Numbered from the stretch's first letter, positions 16,468 through 25,666 are shown. The stretch: 48,255 nt of DNA from an uncultured Sphingopyxis sp. (GCA_936933955.1 CAKZIN010000044.1:1-48255), one strand, 5' to 3'. A program made the numbers and translations. The notes: generated by a model not told the origin, from the letters alone.

Positions 16468-17730
16468 TTGTCCGCCCGCGTGCTGATCCTCGCTGCCCTG
16501 TTTCATCCGTTCGAGGTTGGCGGCGCAGAAATGAGCGCCCGCCGGTTCGGTCAGTGGCTGCGCAGCCAGGGACACACCGTCGGCGTTCTGACGACCGCCC
16601 CGACCCTTGACGATGAGGTTTGGGGAGTGATCGAAGACGGGTTGACCGTCTTTCGTACGCACATGCCGCGTCCCTTCAGCATGTTCGATCGTTCGCCGAA
16701 GTCCGCTGCGAGAAAGGCGCGCTGGCATTTCCTCGACCACTTCGCACCCTTCAACCGACGGCTCGCCAGGCGCGTGATCGCTGATTTTGTCCCGGACATC
16801 GTCAGCGCGAACGTTGTGCAGGGGCTGGGTCACAACATGATTGCCGAATTCGGTCGCGCGGGCCTGCCGGTAGTCTATACCCAACATGACCTCGGACTGG
16901 CGTGCATCAATCAATTTCGTTTCCGCAACGGTCGAGAATGCACCGGGCACTGCGCGCCATGCCGTGCCTCGACGATCGTGAAGCGGCGGCAGTTGGCGAC
17001 TGTCGACAGGCTCAGCCTGATTTCCCCTTCGCGCGCCAATCTCGAGACGCTGGGAGAATTCACGCCGATTACCGAACTGCCGGGCTACGCGATCCCCAAC
17101 GCCAACCACTACCCAGAGCCGGCGCAGCCGCGCGTGCCGTCTGATGTGACGCGGCTTCTGTTCGTCGGCCGGCTGGCGTCATCCAAAGGCGTCGATGTCG
17201 CGATCGAGGCGCTGCGGCCGCTCACCGAACGGCACCGGTTCACCCTGACGGTGCTCGGTTCGGGCCCGGACGAAGCGATGCTGCATGAGATGGCGCAAAA
17301 CCTCCACTGGGTGAATTTCGGCGGCCACGTCAGCGTGGCCGAGGTCAGCGAGGCGATGAACCAGGCCGACTTGCTGCTCGTGCCATCGACGTGGCGGGAG
17401 AACTCTCCGGGTGTCGTGTTACAGGCTCACGCGATCGGCTTGCCTGTGCTCGCCAGCCGCACCGGCGGCATACCCGAGCTGATCGAGGAGGGCGTTGACG
17501 GGCTGCTCGTAGCGCCGGGGGATGTGGATCGCTGGCGCGCCGAACTCGATCGTCTGCTCGGCAACCCGGACGAGATCTCGCGACTGCGGTCCAATGTTGT
17601 TGCCGCGATCCCTGGCCGACAGCCTGAGCGGCGCGCGCAGCAAATCTGGGAAGTGTTCAAAGGCACCCGGGAGCCCGGAACCCAAATGCCCTCAATCGGC
17701 CCGAAGGAACGCGTTTTTCCGCGAGCCTGA
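16468..17730 (+). CDS. Glycosyltransferase, GT4 family
   Basis: I take TTG 16468 as start because CGGAG lies seven bases upstream and the protein then begins LSARVLILAALFHPFEVGGA, a normal GT4 N-terminus; ATGs at 16423 and 16435 are alternatives. The 420-residue protein carries VVYTQHDLGLACIN, then a CTGHCAPCRAS cysteine cluster seen in some GT4 enzymes. The C-terminal domain has LLFVGRLASSKGVDVAIEAL and LLVPSTWRENSPGVVLQAHA before ASRTGGIPELI. It is the third GT4 enzyme here, presumably extending the EPS repeat unit. Its stop is directly next to the convergent acetyltransferase stop. Confidence 0.88.
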   Translation: MSARVLILAALFHPFEVGGAEMSARRFGQWLRSQGHTVGVLTTAPTLDDEVWGVIEDGLTVFRTHMPRPFSMFDRSPKSAARKARWHFLDHFAPFNRRLARRVIADFVPDIVSANVVQGLGHNMIAEFGRAGLPVVYTQHDLGLACINQFRFRNGRECTGHCAPCRASTIVKRRQLATVDRLSLISPSRANLETLGEFTPITELPGYAIPNANHYPEPAQPRVPSDVTRLLFVGRLASSKGVDVAIEALRPLTERHRFTLTVLGSGPDEAMLHEMAQNLHWVNFGGHVSVAEVSEAMNQADLLLVPSTWRENSPGVVLQAHAIGLPVLASRTGGIPELIEEGVDGLLVAPGDVDRWRAELDRLLGNPDEISRLRSNVVAAIPGRQPERRAQQIWEVFKGTREPGTQMPSIGPKERVFPRA

Positions 17731-17731
17731 A

Positions 17732-18295
17732 TTAACCGGCAGGTTCGACGGCCCTGTCGGGGCTGAGTATCCGCGCCGGATTGCCGACCGCTCGCGCTCC
17801 TGCGGGAATGTCCTGGAGCACGACCGCATTCGCGCCAATGATCGCGCCGTTGCCGATAGTGACCCCTCCCAAGATCACCGCTCCCGCTCCGATGTAAACG
17901 TCGTCTCCGATCCTCGCCATTGCCGGTGCTATGTCGCCGCGCTGGCCGATGGTGACGCCCTGGTAAATCGCGACGTTGCTGCCCACGATCGCGCCGTCGC
18001 CGACCACGATGGCGTAGGGGTGCGGCAGATATAGCCCGCCACCGATTTGAGCGCGCGGCGAAATTTCACTTGAGAACATCAGTGACTGGATGAACCAGAT
18101 CAGCCGACGCACAACACCACCGACGATGGGGATGGTTGCCGCCGCTTCTTGGGCGCGCCACCAAAGCACGTAGTGAAATGCGGGCTGCAACAACAGATAG
18201 CGCGCGACATAGCGAACCCCGCCCCGGTGCCCCGACCGCCGTGCGATAGCGGCGACGTCGGCCTTCAGACGCGCGAACGCTCCCTCCGCCGTCAT
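17732..18295 (-). CDS. Hexapeptide-repeat acyltransferase (serine O-acetyltransferase-like)
   Basis: The 187-residue protein has an N-terminal helical region with two hydrophobic stretches, then left-handed beta-helix hexapeptide repeats (ISPRAQIGGGLYLPHPYAIV..., IGDDVYIGAGAVILGGVTIG, NGAIIGANAVVLQDIPAGA). The HPYAIVVG and AIYQGVTIGQRG segments resemble the catalytic His region of CysE-type enzymes. In an EPS locus it most likely acetylates a sugar of the repeat unit rather than making O-acetylserine. It is co-directional with the Wza-like gene ending 5 bp upstream of it, so probably the end of the polymerase-export-acetyltransferase operon. Confidence 0.85.
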   Translation of the reverse strand: MTAEGAFARLKADVAAIARRSGHRGGVRYVARYLLLQPAFHYVLWWRAQEAAATIPIVGGVVRRLIWFIQSLMFSSEISPRAQIGGGLYLPHPYAIVVGDGAIVGSNVAIYQGVTIGQRGDIAPAMARIGDDVYIGAGAVILGGVTIGNGAIIGANAVVLQDIPAGARAVGNPARILSPDRAVEPAG

Positions 18296-18300
18296 GCCGG

Positions 18301-18990
18301 TCAGAACGGCCGGAATATGTTCAGGATCGGCACGGCTTGCAGGAAATCGCGGAAGCCACCTTTGAGCTGCGAGAAGCCGACGACGACAACATCGCCGCTG
18401 CGGATCTGTGGATTGGGTGCGGCACCGCGCCGAATGGCGCCGAGGTCGAACCGCGCGCCTGTGCGCTGCCCATTGACCTCCCGAAATACGATGACCTCGT
18501 CCAGCGCGGCGGTCCGCGTCGGGCTCTTTGCGAGCGCCATAACTTCGATCAGACTACCCGTGCCGTTGGGCAATTCGTACCGCCCGGGTTCGGTGACACT
18601 ACCCTCCACGGTTACGAATTGGCGCGCGGAGGAGGAGATGAAGACGGTGACGTTGCTGTCGTTGTAGTATCTCGCATCGAGGCGGCGTTTGATTTCGTCG
18701 CGCAGTTCCGGCGCGGTCCTGCCCTGCGCGGAAACGGTACCGATGAGAGGATATTCGAACTGTCCCTGAGCATCGACAGGTATGTCCGTGAACGACAGGC
18801 CCGGTTCACCGAAGACTGAGATGGTCAGCTTGTCGAACGGACCGATGCGATACATCGTATCCACCGGCGCAGCGTTGGCGTTGAGCGTTTCGTAGGCGGC
18901 TTCGCCGACCGCGACCTGCGTTGGGGACCGTGTCGCGCAACCACAAAGCGCGAGCGCGCAGGCCAGCACCGCAACCGCGTTGTCACGCAT
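18301..18990 (-). CDS. Wza-type polysaccharide export lipoprotein
   Basis: About 229 residues from ATG 18990. A short lipoprotein signal ends LALCGC (lipidated Cys18). The poly-export domain follows (MYRIGPFDKLTISVFGEPGLSF, DAQGQFEYPLIGTVSAQGRT), then a SLBB-like domain (FVTVEGSVTEPGRYELPNGTGSLIEV and SGDVVVVGF). Wza-family proteins form the outer-membrane secretion channel and work with the Wzc kinase encoded nearby. Its first 8 bp overlap the end of the ligase/polymerase gene, showing an operon. The cysteine at the lipobox -2 position is slightly unusual. Confidence 0.92.
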   Translation of the reverse strand: MRDNAVAVLACALALCGCATRSPTQVAVGEAAYETLNANAAPVDTMYRIGPFDKLTISVFGEPGLSFTDIPVDAQGQFEYPLIGTVSAQGRTAPELRDEIKRRLDARYYNDSNVTVFISSSARQFVTVEGSVTEPGRYELPNGTGSLIEVMALAKSPTRTAALDEVIVFREVNGQRTGARFDLGAIRRGAAPNPQIRSGDVVVVGFSQLKGGFRDFLQAVPILNIFRPF

Positions 18991-20368
18991 GACTTGCCTC
19001 TCTCTCATCAGGGGGGAGCAGAAGAAACGATGCCGCCAACGCCGCGACAACGGACAGGGCAATCGCCCGGAGCGGGTAATCCACGAGTGAGTGCAGCGCA
19101 ATGAGCCCCAGGGCTGCGAGCGCCCACAGCCGCGGCGCGTCCCATGTTTTGGATCGGTCGCGCCAAATGCGATGAAAAAGGATCGCGGTCATCGCGAGCG
19201 CCACCACCACCCCGGCGGTGCCGGTCTCGATCACGAATTCGAGCCAGTCAGAATGCGCCCGATTGGCGAATGCCGCATCGACCACATCCAACCGCTCCAC
19301 CAAGCCGAAAACGTGGACGAAGGTCCCGATGCCTGTGCCAGCCGGCCAGGCCTCTTTCGCCAACAGCAAAGCATCCGGCCAGATCGTTGTCAGGCGACCG
19401 TTTTCAGTCTCCGCAAACCGCCCAAGCAGATGATCGAACGAGTCGCTAAAGACGAGCGCGATGGTCAACATCGCCAGCGCCGCCGCGGTCCCAATCCGTC
19501 CGGCAAGCGAACGGCGGCGCTCAATATTCGCGTGGCGCCTCATCGCGAGCAGGCACGTCGCGGCCAAAGCGGCGACGATGAACAGCGCAAAACCCATGCG
19601 CGACCCACTGAGCAAGGTGCCGACGGCGAGGAGCCCGGCGACGAGACTCGCCCAGATCGTCGGTGTCGTGCCGACCTTGCCCGAGCGGGCCGTCATTGCC
19701 GCGAGCCCGAAAACGCAGATGGCCAGGAACGTCGCCTGGCTGTTCTGATTGGCGAAGAAACCGCTGGCTCCAGCGGCGATGCTGCGCGGGTGAAGGAAGA
19801 GCGCTTCGCCCAGAAGCTGCTGGAAACCTGCCAATATCGCGCTCGCGGCTCCGAGCGCGATGACGACCAACAGCGTCCGCTCACGCCCTGGGGCGTCAAG
19901 GGATGCCGCCATCAAGAAAGCGACCATTGGCGGAACAAAGCTCAACAGCGACCACCAGGTCGACAACGGATCGAGCGAAAGCGGCGCCCATTGGTCGACT
20001 GCCCCACTGACACCGAGACCCGCCGACATCGCTTCGCGCAGGGGCAGGGCGGTCCACACGGTGCTGGGCAACGGGATCAATTGCACCAAAGCCAGCAGTG
20101 GCAACAACGCGATAAACATTAGCGATGCGCGGTCGATCCGCTCCATAGCGGCCCTACGGACGAAGACGGCCGCGAGAATGAGCGCGCCGACGATCGTGAT
20201 CGTTTCACGAACCGGGGAAGGGGTGCCCCCTGCTCCGACGAGGAACGACAAGGCCAGGAGTCCTTGAAGACCAGCCTCCACCCGAGATCGCGCTAACAGC
20301 AATGGCCATCTCACGGAAACGAGGCGGGCGGACCAGCAGGCACGCGACCGCGCGATCATCATCGACAC
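18983..20368 (-). CDS. O-antigen ligase / Wzy_C-type polymerase, membrane protein
   Basis: A 461-residue polytopic protein with about 12 helices. The Wzy_C/WaaL signature is in the large periplasmic loop: GTGIGTFVHVFGLVERLDVV followed by RAHSDWLEFVIETGTAGV, with the conserved Arg-His pair. An earlier helix ends LLSGSRMGFALFIVAALA, typical of O-antigen ligases. It is first in the operon with the export lipoprotein. It is the second candidate polymerase in the locus (with 9468-10907), so one may be the true polymerase and the other a ligase or a second-polymer enzyme. Met residues a few codons downstream are alternative starts. Confidence 0.85.
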   Translation of the reverse strand: MSMMIARSRACWSARLVSVRWPLLLARSRVEAGLQGLLALSFLVGAGGTPSPVRETITIVGALILAAVFVRRAAMERIDRASLMFIALLPLLALVQLIPLPSTVWTALPLREAMSAGLGVSGAVDQWAPLSLDPLSTWWSLLSFVPPMVAFLMAASLDAPGRERTLLVVIALGAASAILAGFQQLLGEALFLHPRSIAAGASGFFANQNSQATFLAICVFGLAAMTARSGKVGTTPTIWASLVAGLLAVGTLLSGSRMGFALFIVAALAATCLLAMRRHANIERRRSLAGRIGTAAALAMLTIALVFSDSFDHLLGRFAETENGRLTTIWPDALLLAKEAWPAGTGIGTFVHVFGLVERLDVVDAAFANRAHSDWLEFVIETGTAGVVVALAMTAILFHRIWRDRSKTWDAPRLWALAALGLIALHSLVDYPLRAIALSVVAALAASFLLLPPDEREASHA

Positions 20369-20439
20369 GCAATGTCTCGAACTGCCCGAGGCAGGAAGTG
20401 GACTATCAGGCCTCCGCGCCGAGATGGCGGAGGGAGGGC

Positions 20440-20712
20440 TTATCCGTTGCTCTTCGCGCCCCCGCTTGCGGCGACCGCTACCGCGGTAGCTGCAGCAACG
20501 AGCCCTGCCAGAAGCCCTAGATACATCGGCGCGCCCGCAGCCATCAGATTATTCTTTGCGGCCGGACGCGTGGACGCCCGCGTCAGCAGCACGGCGCGGG
20601 CCGGGACGGCTTGAGATGCGCGAACAGGACCGTCGGCCGGAGATGCCGCCGCAACGGGCGCAGAAACCACCATGCCCGGCACGACCAAAGCCGACAAAAG
20701 AATCTTGTCCAC
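20440..20712 (-). CDS. Small secreted or membrane protein, unknown function
   Basis: 90 residues: an N-terminal signal-like segment (MDKILLSALVVPGMVVSAPVAAA), a short Ala/Arg-rich middle, and a C-terminal hydrophobic helix (GLLAGLVAAATAVAVAASGG) followed by AKSNG. I recognise no family. It lies just upstream of and co-directional with the ligase/export operon, across a 71-bp gap, so it may be the first gene of that operon. Confidence 0.6.
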   Translation of the reverse strand: MDKILLSALVVPGMVVSAPVAAASPADGPVRASQAVPARAVLLTRASTRPAAKNNLMAAGAPMYLGLLAGLVAAATAVAVAASGGAKSNG

Positions 20713-20860
20713 TAAGATAACTCCCCAAAGCGTCCGCGCTTTTTGTCGATCCCTCCGCCGATGTCAACGGCCGACCAGACCAAGCAATTCAGAGCCGGCA
20801 CGTCATCGTAATCTTCGAAGCCGAAACGACGACAAGTAAGCCGGTGCACCTGCAACGATC

Positions 20861-22456
20861 CTACAGCAGCCATTCGACCGGAAGCCGGGACAGGGCTGAG
20901 ACCATTAGCCGGCTCCAGACCGTCGTGCCCGGCTCGGTGCGATGCACGATCGTGCGCTCACCTCGCTGCTCCACCCACTCGAGCTCGCCATTGTCGTCGA
21001 GGCGAACCAGATAGGCCGCGCCCGGTAGGGCGGCGCGGAGGCGTTGTTCGACGAAACCGGTCAGTTCGGGACTGTCGATCACGAAGCCCAATTCGGTGTT
21101 CAGCTGGGCGGAGCGGGGGTCCAGATTGAAGGAGCCGACGAACAAACGCCGCCCGTCGACGGTAAAGGTCTTTGCGTGAAGTGCCTGGCCGCCTCCCTGC
21201 GGCACGCCGCTCGTGGAACCTGCCCCGCTGCTGTCAGATCCGCTCCCGCTGCCGCCCGAGCGCCAGCTGCGCTTGGCCGCGGCGCCGCCAGCCTCCCTCT
21301 TGAGTTCCCAAAGACGAACCCCTGCGCGAAGTAATGCCGTCCGGTCGCCGGCATAGCCGGAATGGACAACCGGCACGTCCGTGGACTCATAGGCATTGGT
21401 GACGATTTGCACCGCTACGCCTCGGCCTGCCACCGTGGCCAACCGTTCGATCAACGGCTGCGTCGGTACGAAATAGCCGGACACGAGCCCCAGTCGCTCA
21501 CGAGTGACCCCAAGTATTTGCTCGAGCTGCGTGATGAGGAGGTCGCTGCGTTCGGCGCGGCCGAGTGCCTTGCTGGGGTCGTCGCTGACCAGCGTGACGG
21601 GCGCCCATGTCAGTGCGGGTCTCCCGCCGGAAAGCTGATCTACGAGCGCGGACTCACGCAACGCCTCCAGATAGGCCTGCGCGACCGGCGTGGTCCGGTC
21701 CGCCCGTCTGAGCGGTGTTCGCACGGCGTCCGCGGCGAGGATCCGCTCGGCCGGGTAAGAGGAGGCGCTGTTCCAGTAAGCATCGAAATTACCGGACGTT
21801 GCCTGCACCACCGGGCCGACAGCCAGCGTGTCGAGATCGACGAACAACGCTCCCCCGCCAGCCCCGAAATATTCGTCGCCGATGTTACGGCCACCGATCA
21901 CCGTGACCTGATTGTCGATGGTGAAGGACTTGTTGTGCATGCGTCGGTTGAGGCGACCGAAGTCGGACGCCCACCCAAGCAGCCGCGGCGACCGCACGGT
22001 AAACGGATTGAACAGTCGCAGCTCAATATTCGGATGCGCGTTCAGCCTCGCCAACAGCGGGTCGAGCCCGGCCGTGTTGTTGTCGTCCAGCAGCAAGCGC
22101 ACGCGTACCCCGCGCTCCGCGGCTCTCAGCAATTCGTCGAACAGCAGCCCGCCGGTCAGGTCGTCGTGCCAGATATAATATTGCGCATCGATGCTCCGCT
22201 CCGCGGTGCGGGCGAGCAGCATGCGCGTGGCAAAGGCTTCCCGTCCGTCGGCCAGGAGCCGCAATCCGGACTGATCTGGGTGCTCGGCGATGCTTTGCTT
22301 GATCGCGCTCCCCAAGACGCCGTCCTGGTCGGCCGAAACGGCAAAGGTCGCCGCACGCCCCGCGAGCGATGGAAGGGGGTTCAGCAAACGAACGACCACC
22401 ACGGCTGCGACGAGGCTTGCGACTGCCGCCCCGGACCAGATCAGCCAGCGTTTCAT
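20861..22456 (-). CDS. Phospholipase D-family protein (cardiolipin synthase-like)
   Basis: 531 residues from ATG 22456; this ATG overlaps the LysR stop by 4 bp. One N-terminal membrane anchor (LIWSGAAVASLVAAVVVV). Two HKD motifs are complete: HNKSFTIDNQVTVIGGRN (H174, K176, D181) and HAKTFTVDGRRLFVGSFN (H427, K429, D434). The family includes cardiolipin synthase C-like enzymes and other phosphodiesterases at the membrane. A low-complexity Gly/Ser insert (about residues 400-424) just before the second motif is unusual and probably a disordered loop. Translational coupling with LysR suggests co-expression. Confidence 0.9.
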   Translation of the reverse strand: MKRWLIWSGAAVASLVAAVVVVRLLNPLPSLAGRAATFAVSADQDGVLGSAIKQSIAEHPDQSGLRLLADGREAFATRMLLARTAERSIDAQYYIWHDDLTGGLLFDELLRAAERGVRVRLLLDDNNTAGLDPLLARLNAHPNIELRLFNPFTVRSPRLLGWASDFGRLNRRMHNKSFTIDNQVTVIGGRNIGDEYFGAGGGALFVDLDTLAVGPVVQATSGNFDAYWNSASSYPAERILAADAVRTPLRRADRTTPVAQAYLEALRESALVDQLSGGRPALTWAPVTLVSDDPSKALGRAERSDLLITQLEQILGVTRERLGLVSGYFVPTQPLIERLATVAGRGVAVQIVTNAYESTDVPVVHSGYAGDRTALLRAGVRLWELKREAGGAAAKRSWRSGGSGSGSDSSGAGSTSGVPQGGGQALHAKTFTVDGRRLFVGSFNLDPRSAQLNTELGFVIDSPELTGFVEQRLRAALPGAAYLVRLDDNGELEWVEQRGERTIVHRTEPGTTVWSRLMVSALSRLPVEWLL

Positions 22457-23355
22457 TCGGCCACCCCCATTGCGTTTTCGAAGGCGTTCAGGAGCCACGA
22501 GGTGGCCGGGCCAGGTAGGTGCGTCTTGCGCCAGAGAGCGTGCAATCGATAATCGACGCTCGACCCTTCGGACAGGTTGAGAATCTTTAATCGGCCGTTG
22601 GCCAAATCGTCTTCGATCAAGTGCCGCGGCATGTTTCCCCATCCGCTCCCACCGATGAGCAACTGTCGCTTGGCCGCCAGGTCGGCAAGACGCCACGTGC
22701 GCTGGCTGAGGACAGAGAATTCCTGACCCTCGGTGAAGGAGGAGCGATCGGTCAGCACCAGTTGCAGATAATTGTGCGCCTGGCCGGACGGGATGACCGT
22801 CGCTTTCGCCAGCGGGTGATCCGGCGACGCGACCGGCACGAGTTCGATCCGGCCGATTTCCCTGCGTTCCAGCTCGGGACGATCGAGGATTACCGGGCCG
22901 GCGATGGCCAGGTCGGCGCTTCCTTCGACAACATGTGCGGCAACGGCGCCCAGAGACTCAACGTGGAGATGCAGGTCGGTCAGCGGGAAGAGCTGCTGAA
23001 ATTCGCGCAGGATGGCAGATACCGGGTCGAGCGGCACCATGACATCGAGCGCGATCGATACCTCTGTTTCGACCCCGGCATGGATGCTGCGCGCCCGTGC
23101 GACCAGGCTCTCTGCTTCATTGATGACGGCCCGTGCCCCGGCCAGCAGCGAACGGCCGCTCGGGGTCAGTTGTGGCCGCCGCGACCCCTGCCGATCGAAC
23201 AGGACAACGTCCAACTGCGTTTCGAGCGCGGCAATGCCATAGCTGATGACCGACACCGCACGACCGAGTTTGCGAGCCGCCGCGTTGAAGCTGCCTTCGT
23301 CGTGCACGGCCAGAAATATTCGCAACTGGTCGAGCGTCGGTTGACCAACATCCAC
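22453..23355 (-). CDS. LysR-family transcriptional regulator
   Basis: 300 residues, GTG start. The N-terminal winged HTH is LDQLRIFLAVHDEGSFNAAARKLGRA...VISYGIAALE, then QLTPSGRSLLAGARAVI. The C-terminal effector domain has the usual two-lobe pattern (LHLHVESLGAVAAHVVEGSADLAIAG). It is divergent from the pirin/reductase operon, the classical LysR arrangement, so it likely controls that operon and itself. Effector unknown; pirin and FMN reductase targets suggest quinone, phenol or oxidative stress. Confidence 0.92.
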   Translation of the reverse strand: MDVGQPTLDQLRIFLAVHDEGSFNAAARKLGRAVSVISYGIAALETQLDVVLFDRQGSRRPQLTPSGRSLLAGARAVINEAESLVARARSIHAGVETEVSIALDVMVPLDPVSAILREFQQLFPLTDLHLHVESLGAVAAHVVEGSADLAIAGPVILDRPELERREIGRIELVPVASPDHPLAKATVIPSGQAHNYLQLVLTDRSSFTEGQEFSVLSQRTWRLADLAAKRQLLIGGSGWGNMPRHLIEDDLANGRLKILNLSEGSSVDYRLHALWRKTHLPGPATSWLLNAFENAMGVAE

Positions 23356-23456
23356 TGTTCAAGTCCATCGAACAACAGCATCGACTTTATCCGAGTTTTC
23401 CGGCCGCGCGCAATCACCATATTGAAGTTCGAGACGTTGGACTCACTGAGGTTGTT
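23356..23456. promoter_or_regulatory. Divergent control region, LysR / pirin operon
   Basis: The 101-bp gap between the LysR GTG and the pirin ATG. It holds GTTC-N9-GAAC (23357-23373), a short dyad of LysR-box type overlapping the LysR leader, and GAGG a few bases before the pirin start. No strong sigma-70 boxes are obvious. Confidence 0.45.
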
Positions 23457-24155
23457 ATGATCGAGGTCAGAAAATTCGAGACGCTCGGCGCCGCCCATCA
23501 CGGCTGGCTCGACGCGCGCCACCATTTCTCCTTCGCGGGCTATCACGATCCTGCGCGCACCAATTGGGGCAGTCTGCGCGTCTGGAACGACGATGCGATT
23601 GCGTCCAAATCCGGCTTCCCTGCTCACCCGCACAGCGACATGGAGATCATCACCTATGTTCGCGAAGGCGCGATCACGCATCGCGACAGCATGGGCAACG
23701 AAGGTCGCACGGAGGCCGGCGACGTTCAGGTGATGTCGGCCGGAACGGGCGTGACCCATTCCGAGTTCAATCTGGAAGACGGCACCACTCGCCTGTTCCA
23801 GATCTGGATTATTCCCGACCAACGCGGTGTCGCTCCGGGATGGGGCGCTCGGCCGTTTCCGAAGGACGAGCGGGCGGGCCGCTTCGTGACGCTCGCTTCG
23901 GGATTCCCGGAAGACACCGACGCGCTGCCGATCCGCGCCCACGCCCGCGTCCTGGGCGCGACCCTGCGTTCCGGCGAGAGCGTCACCTACGAAACCTCGC
24001 CCGATCGGCATCTCTATCTCGTCCCGGCAACCGGCGCGATCCGGATCGACGGGGAAGTGGCCCGGGCCCGCGATGGCGTCGCCATCACGGGGCTCAACCG
24101 CTTCACCGTGACCGCCATCGACGACAGCGAAATCGTCATGGTCGACGCGGCCTGA
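23457..24155 (+). CDS. Pirin-family protein (quercetinase-like bicupin)
   Basis: 232 residues. The N-terminal cupin has the complete pirin metal site: H57 and H59 in AHPHSDMEIITY, H101 and E103 in GTGVTHSEFN. The C-terminal cupin is degenerate (SPDRHLYLVPATGAIRIDGE). Bacterial pirins of this type bind Fe and can show quercetin 2,3-dioxygenase activity or act as redox-linked regulators. First gene of a four-gene operon (pirin, FMN reductase, DOPA-dioxygenase-like, SDR) opposite LysR. This set suggests a response to electrophiles, quinones or phenolics. Confidence 0.93.
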   Translation: MIEVRKFETLGAAHHGWLDARHHFSFAGYHDPARTNWGSLRVWNDDAIASKSGFPAHPHSDMEIITYVREGAITHRDSMGNEGRTEAGDVQVMSAGTGVTHSEFNLEDGTTRLFQIWIIPDQRGVAPGWGARPFPKDERAGRFVTLASGFPEDTDALPIRAHARVLGATLRSGESVTYETSPDRHLYLVPATGAIRIDGEVARARDGVAITGLNRFTVTAIDDSEIVMVDAA

Positions 24156-24189
24156 CACCCATGCACTCATTTCTTTGAAAGGACCGTAC

Positions 24190-24750
24190 ATGCCGAAATC
24201 ATTCAAGGTCGCTGTCGTGGTCGGCAGCCTGCGCAAGGAGTCGATCAACCGGAAAGCGGCGGAAGAGCTCATCCGCCTCGCGCCGGACCATCTGGAGTTC
24301 GATTTCCTCGAGATCGGCGACCTCGCGCTGTACGACGAAGACGTGGAGGCGGCGGGCCCCCCGCAGCCGTGGACCCGGTTTCGCGATCAACTCTCGGCGG
24401 CCGACGCGGTCCTGTTCGTTACCCCCGAATACAACCGCTCGGTGCCCGCGGCGCTCAAGAATGCGATCGACGTCGGCTCGCGCCCCTACGGCCAAAGCGC
24501 TTGGTCCAAAAAGCCCGCGGCCGTGATGTCCGTATCGCCGGGCGGGATCGGCGGTTTCGGCGCCAACCATCACCTGCGCCAGTCGCTGGTCTTCCTCGAC
24601 ATGCCCGTGCTTCAGCAGCCCGAAGCCTATGTCGGAAACGGGTTCGACCTGTTCGACGAAGCCGGTCGGTTGAAGAACGAAGGGACGGAAAAGTTCTTCC
24701 AGAGCTTCATCGACGCTTTCGCCCAATGGATCGCCCGGACCTCAGGTTAA
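24190..24750 (+). CDS. NADPH-dependent FMN reductase (ChrR/quinone reductase-like)
   Basis: 186 residues from ATG 24190, with GAAAGGA six bases upstream. A flavodoxin-like fold with the FMN phosphate loop VVVGSLRKESINRKAAEELI and the signature VLFVTPEYNRSVPAALKNAID, then SVSPGGIGGFGANHHLRQ. Family members reduce quinones, chromate or azo compounds by two-electron transfer from NAD(P)H. It is the second gene of the pirin operon; the gap of 34 bp is consistent with co-transcription. Confidence 0.93.
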   Translation: MPKSFKVAVVVGSLRKESINRKAAEELIRLAPDHLEFDFLEIGDLALYDEDVEAAGPPQPWTRFRDQLSAADAVLFVTPEYNRSVPAALKNAIDVGSRPYGQSAWSKKPAAVMSVSPGGIGGFGANHHLRQSLVFLDMPVLQQPEAYVGNGFDLFDEAGRLKNEGTEKFFQSFIDAFAQWIARTSG

Positions 24751-24792
24751 GTCGCTGACCGGCGGTCGCTGCAAAATTCAAGGAGTAGCCCC

Positions 24793-25644
24793 ATGACCCG
24801 GATGCCCGCGCTGTTCATCGGCCATGGGAGCCCGATGAATACTCTGGAGAAAAACGGCTACACCGGTTCGTGGCAGACATTCGGGAAACGGCTTCCCCGT
24901 CCCCGGGCAATCCTCGTGGTCTCGGCGCACTGGTACTTCGGTGCCACGGCCGTGACCGCGATGCCCCGGCCTCGGACTATCCATGACTTCTACGGCTTTC
25001 CCAAGGAGTTGTTCGAGTTCGATTACCCAGCCCCGGGCGACCCCGACCTGGCTCGGGAGATCGTGGAACTGGTGAAGCCCGAATGGGTCGGCCTCGACCG
25101 CGATCAATGGGGCCTCGATCACGGGACATGGTCCGTGCTCGCGCACCTTTATCCCGATGCCGATATTCCCGTCCTGCAGCTTTCCATCAACGCCCTGAAG
25201 CCCCTCAGCTATCACGTCGCGATGGGGGCGCGGCTAAGCGCCTTGCAGGACCGCGGCGTGATGGTTCTCGCGAGCGGCAACGTCGTGCACAATTTGAGGG
25301 CCGTTCGTTGGAGCGAACCCGACGCCGCCTTCGATTGGGCCGAGCGTTTCGACAACGCGGCGGTCGAACAAATGGCCGGCGATCCCTCTGAGGTACTGAG
25401 GCTGCTGGAACATCCCGACTACGCAGCGTCGGCTCCGACCCCCGATCACTTTGTCCCGCTGCTCTATCTGGCAGGAATGGCAACCACGCGCGGTCAACCG
25501 CTTGAGCCCTTGGTTCGGGGTTACTCCATGGGGTCGATTTCGATGACCTGCTTCGGACTGGATGCCCAATCGCTGTCTTGCACCGAGGGCGAGGGGGCGG
25601 CCATCCTCCCCCCGAGTGTTCCGGCGGAACAGACCAACACATGA
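24793..25644 (+). CDS. 4,5-DOPA extradiol dioxygenase-like protein (LigB/YgiD family)
   Basis: 283 residues, with AAGGAG about seven bases upstream of the ATG. Class III extradiol (LigB) signatures: PALFIGHGSPMNTLE (metal-ligand H11), ILVVSAHWYFG, WGLDHGTWSVLAHLYPDADI and VLASGNVVHNLRAVRW (conserved His). The protein aligns over full length with YgiD-type zinc or iron dioxygenases, which open catechol rings. Third gene of the operon, next to an SDR and a quinone reductase, which fits a role on catechol/quinone substrates. The actual substrate is not known. Confidence 0.93.
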   Translation: MTRMPALFIGHGSPMNTLEKNGYTGSWQTFGKRLPRPRAILVVSAHWYFGATAVTAMPRPRTIHDFYGFPKELFEFDYPAPGDPDLAREIVELVKPEWVGLDRDQWGLDHGTWSVLAHLYPDADIPVLQLSINALKPLSYHVAMGARLSALQDRGVMVLASGNVVHNLRAVRWSEPDAAFDWAERFDNAAVEQMAGDPSEVLRLLEHPDYAASAPTPDHFVPLLYLAGMATTRGQPLEPLVRGYSMGSISMTCFGLDAQSLSCTEGEGAAILPPSVPAEQTNT

Positions 25645-25666
25645 CAAAATTCTAGGAGAGAAGCTC

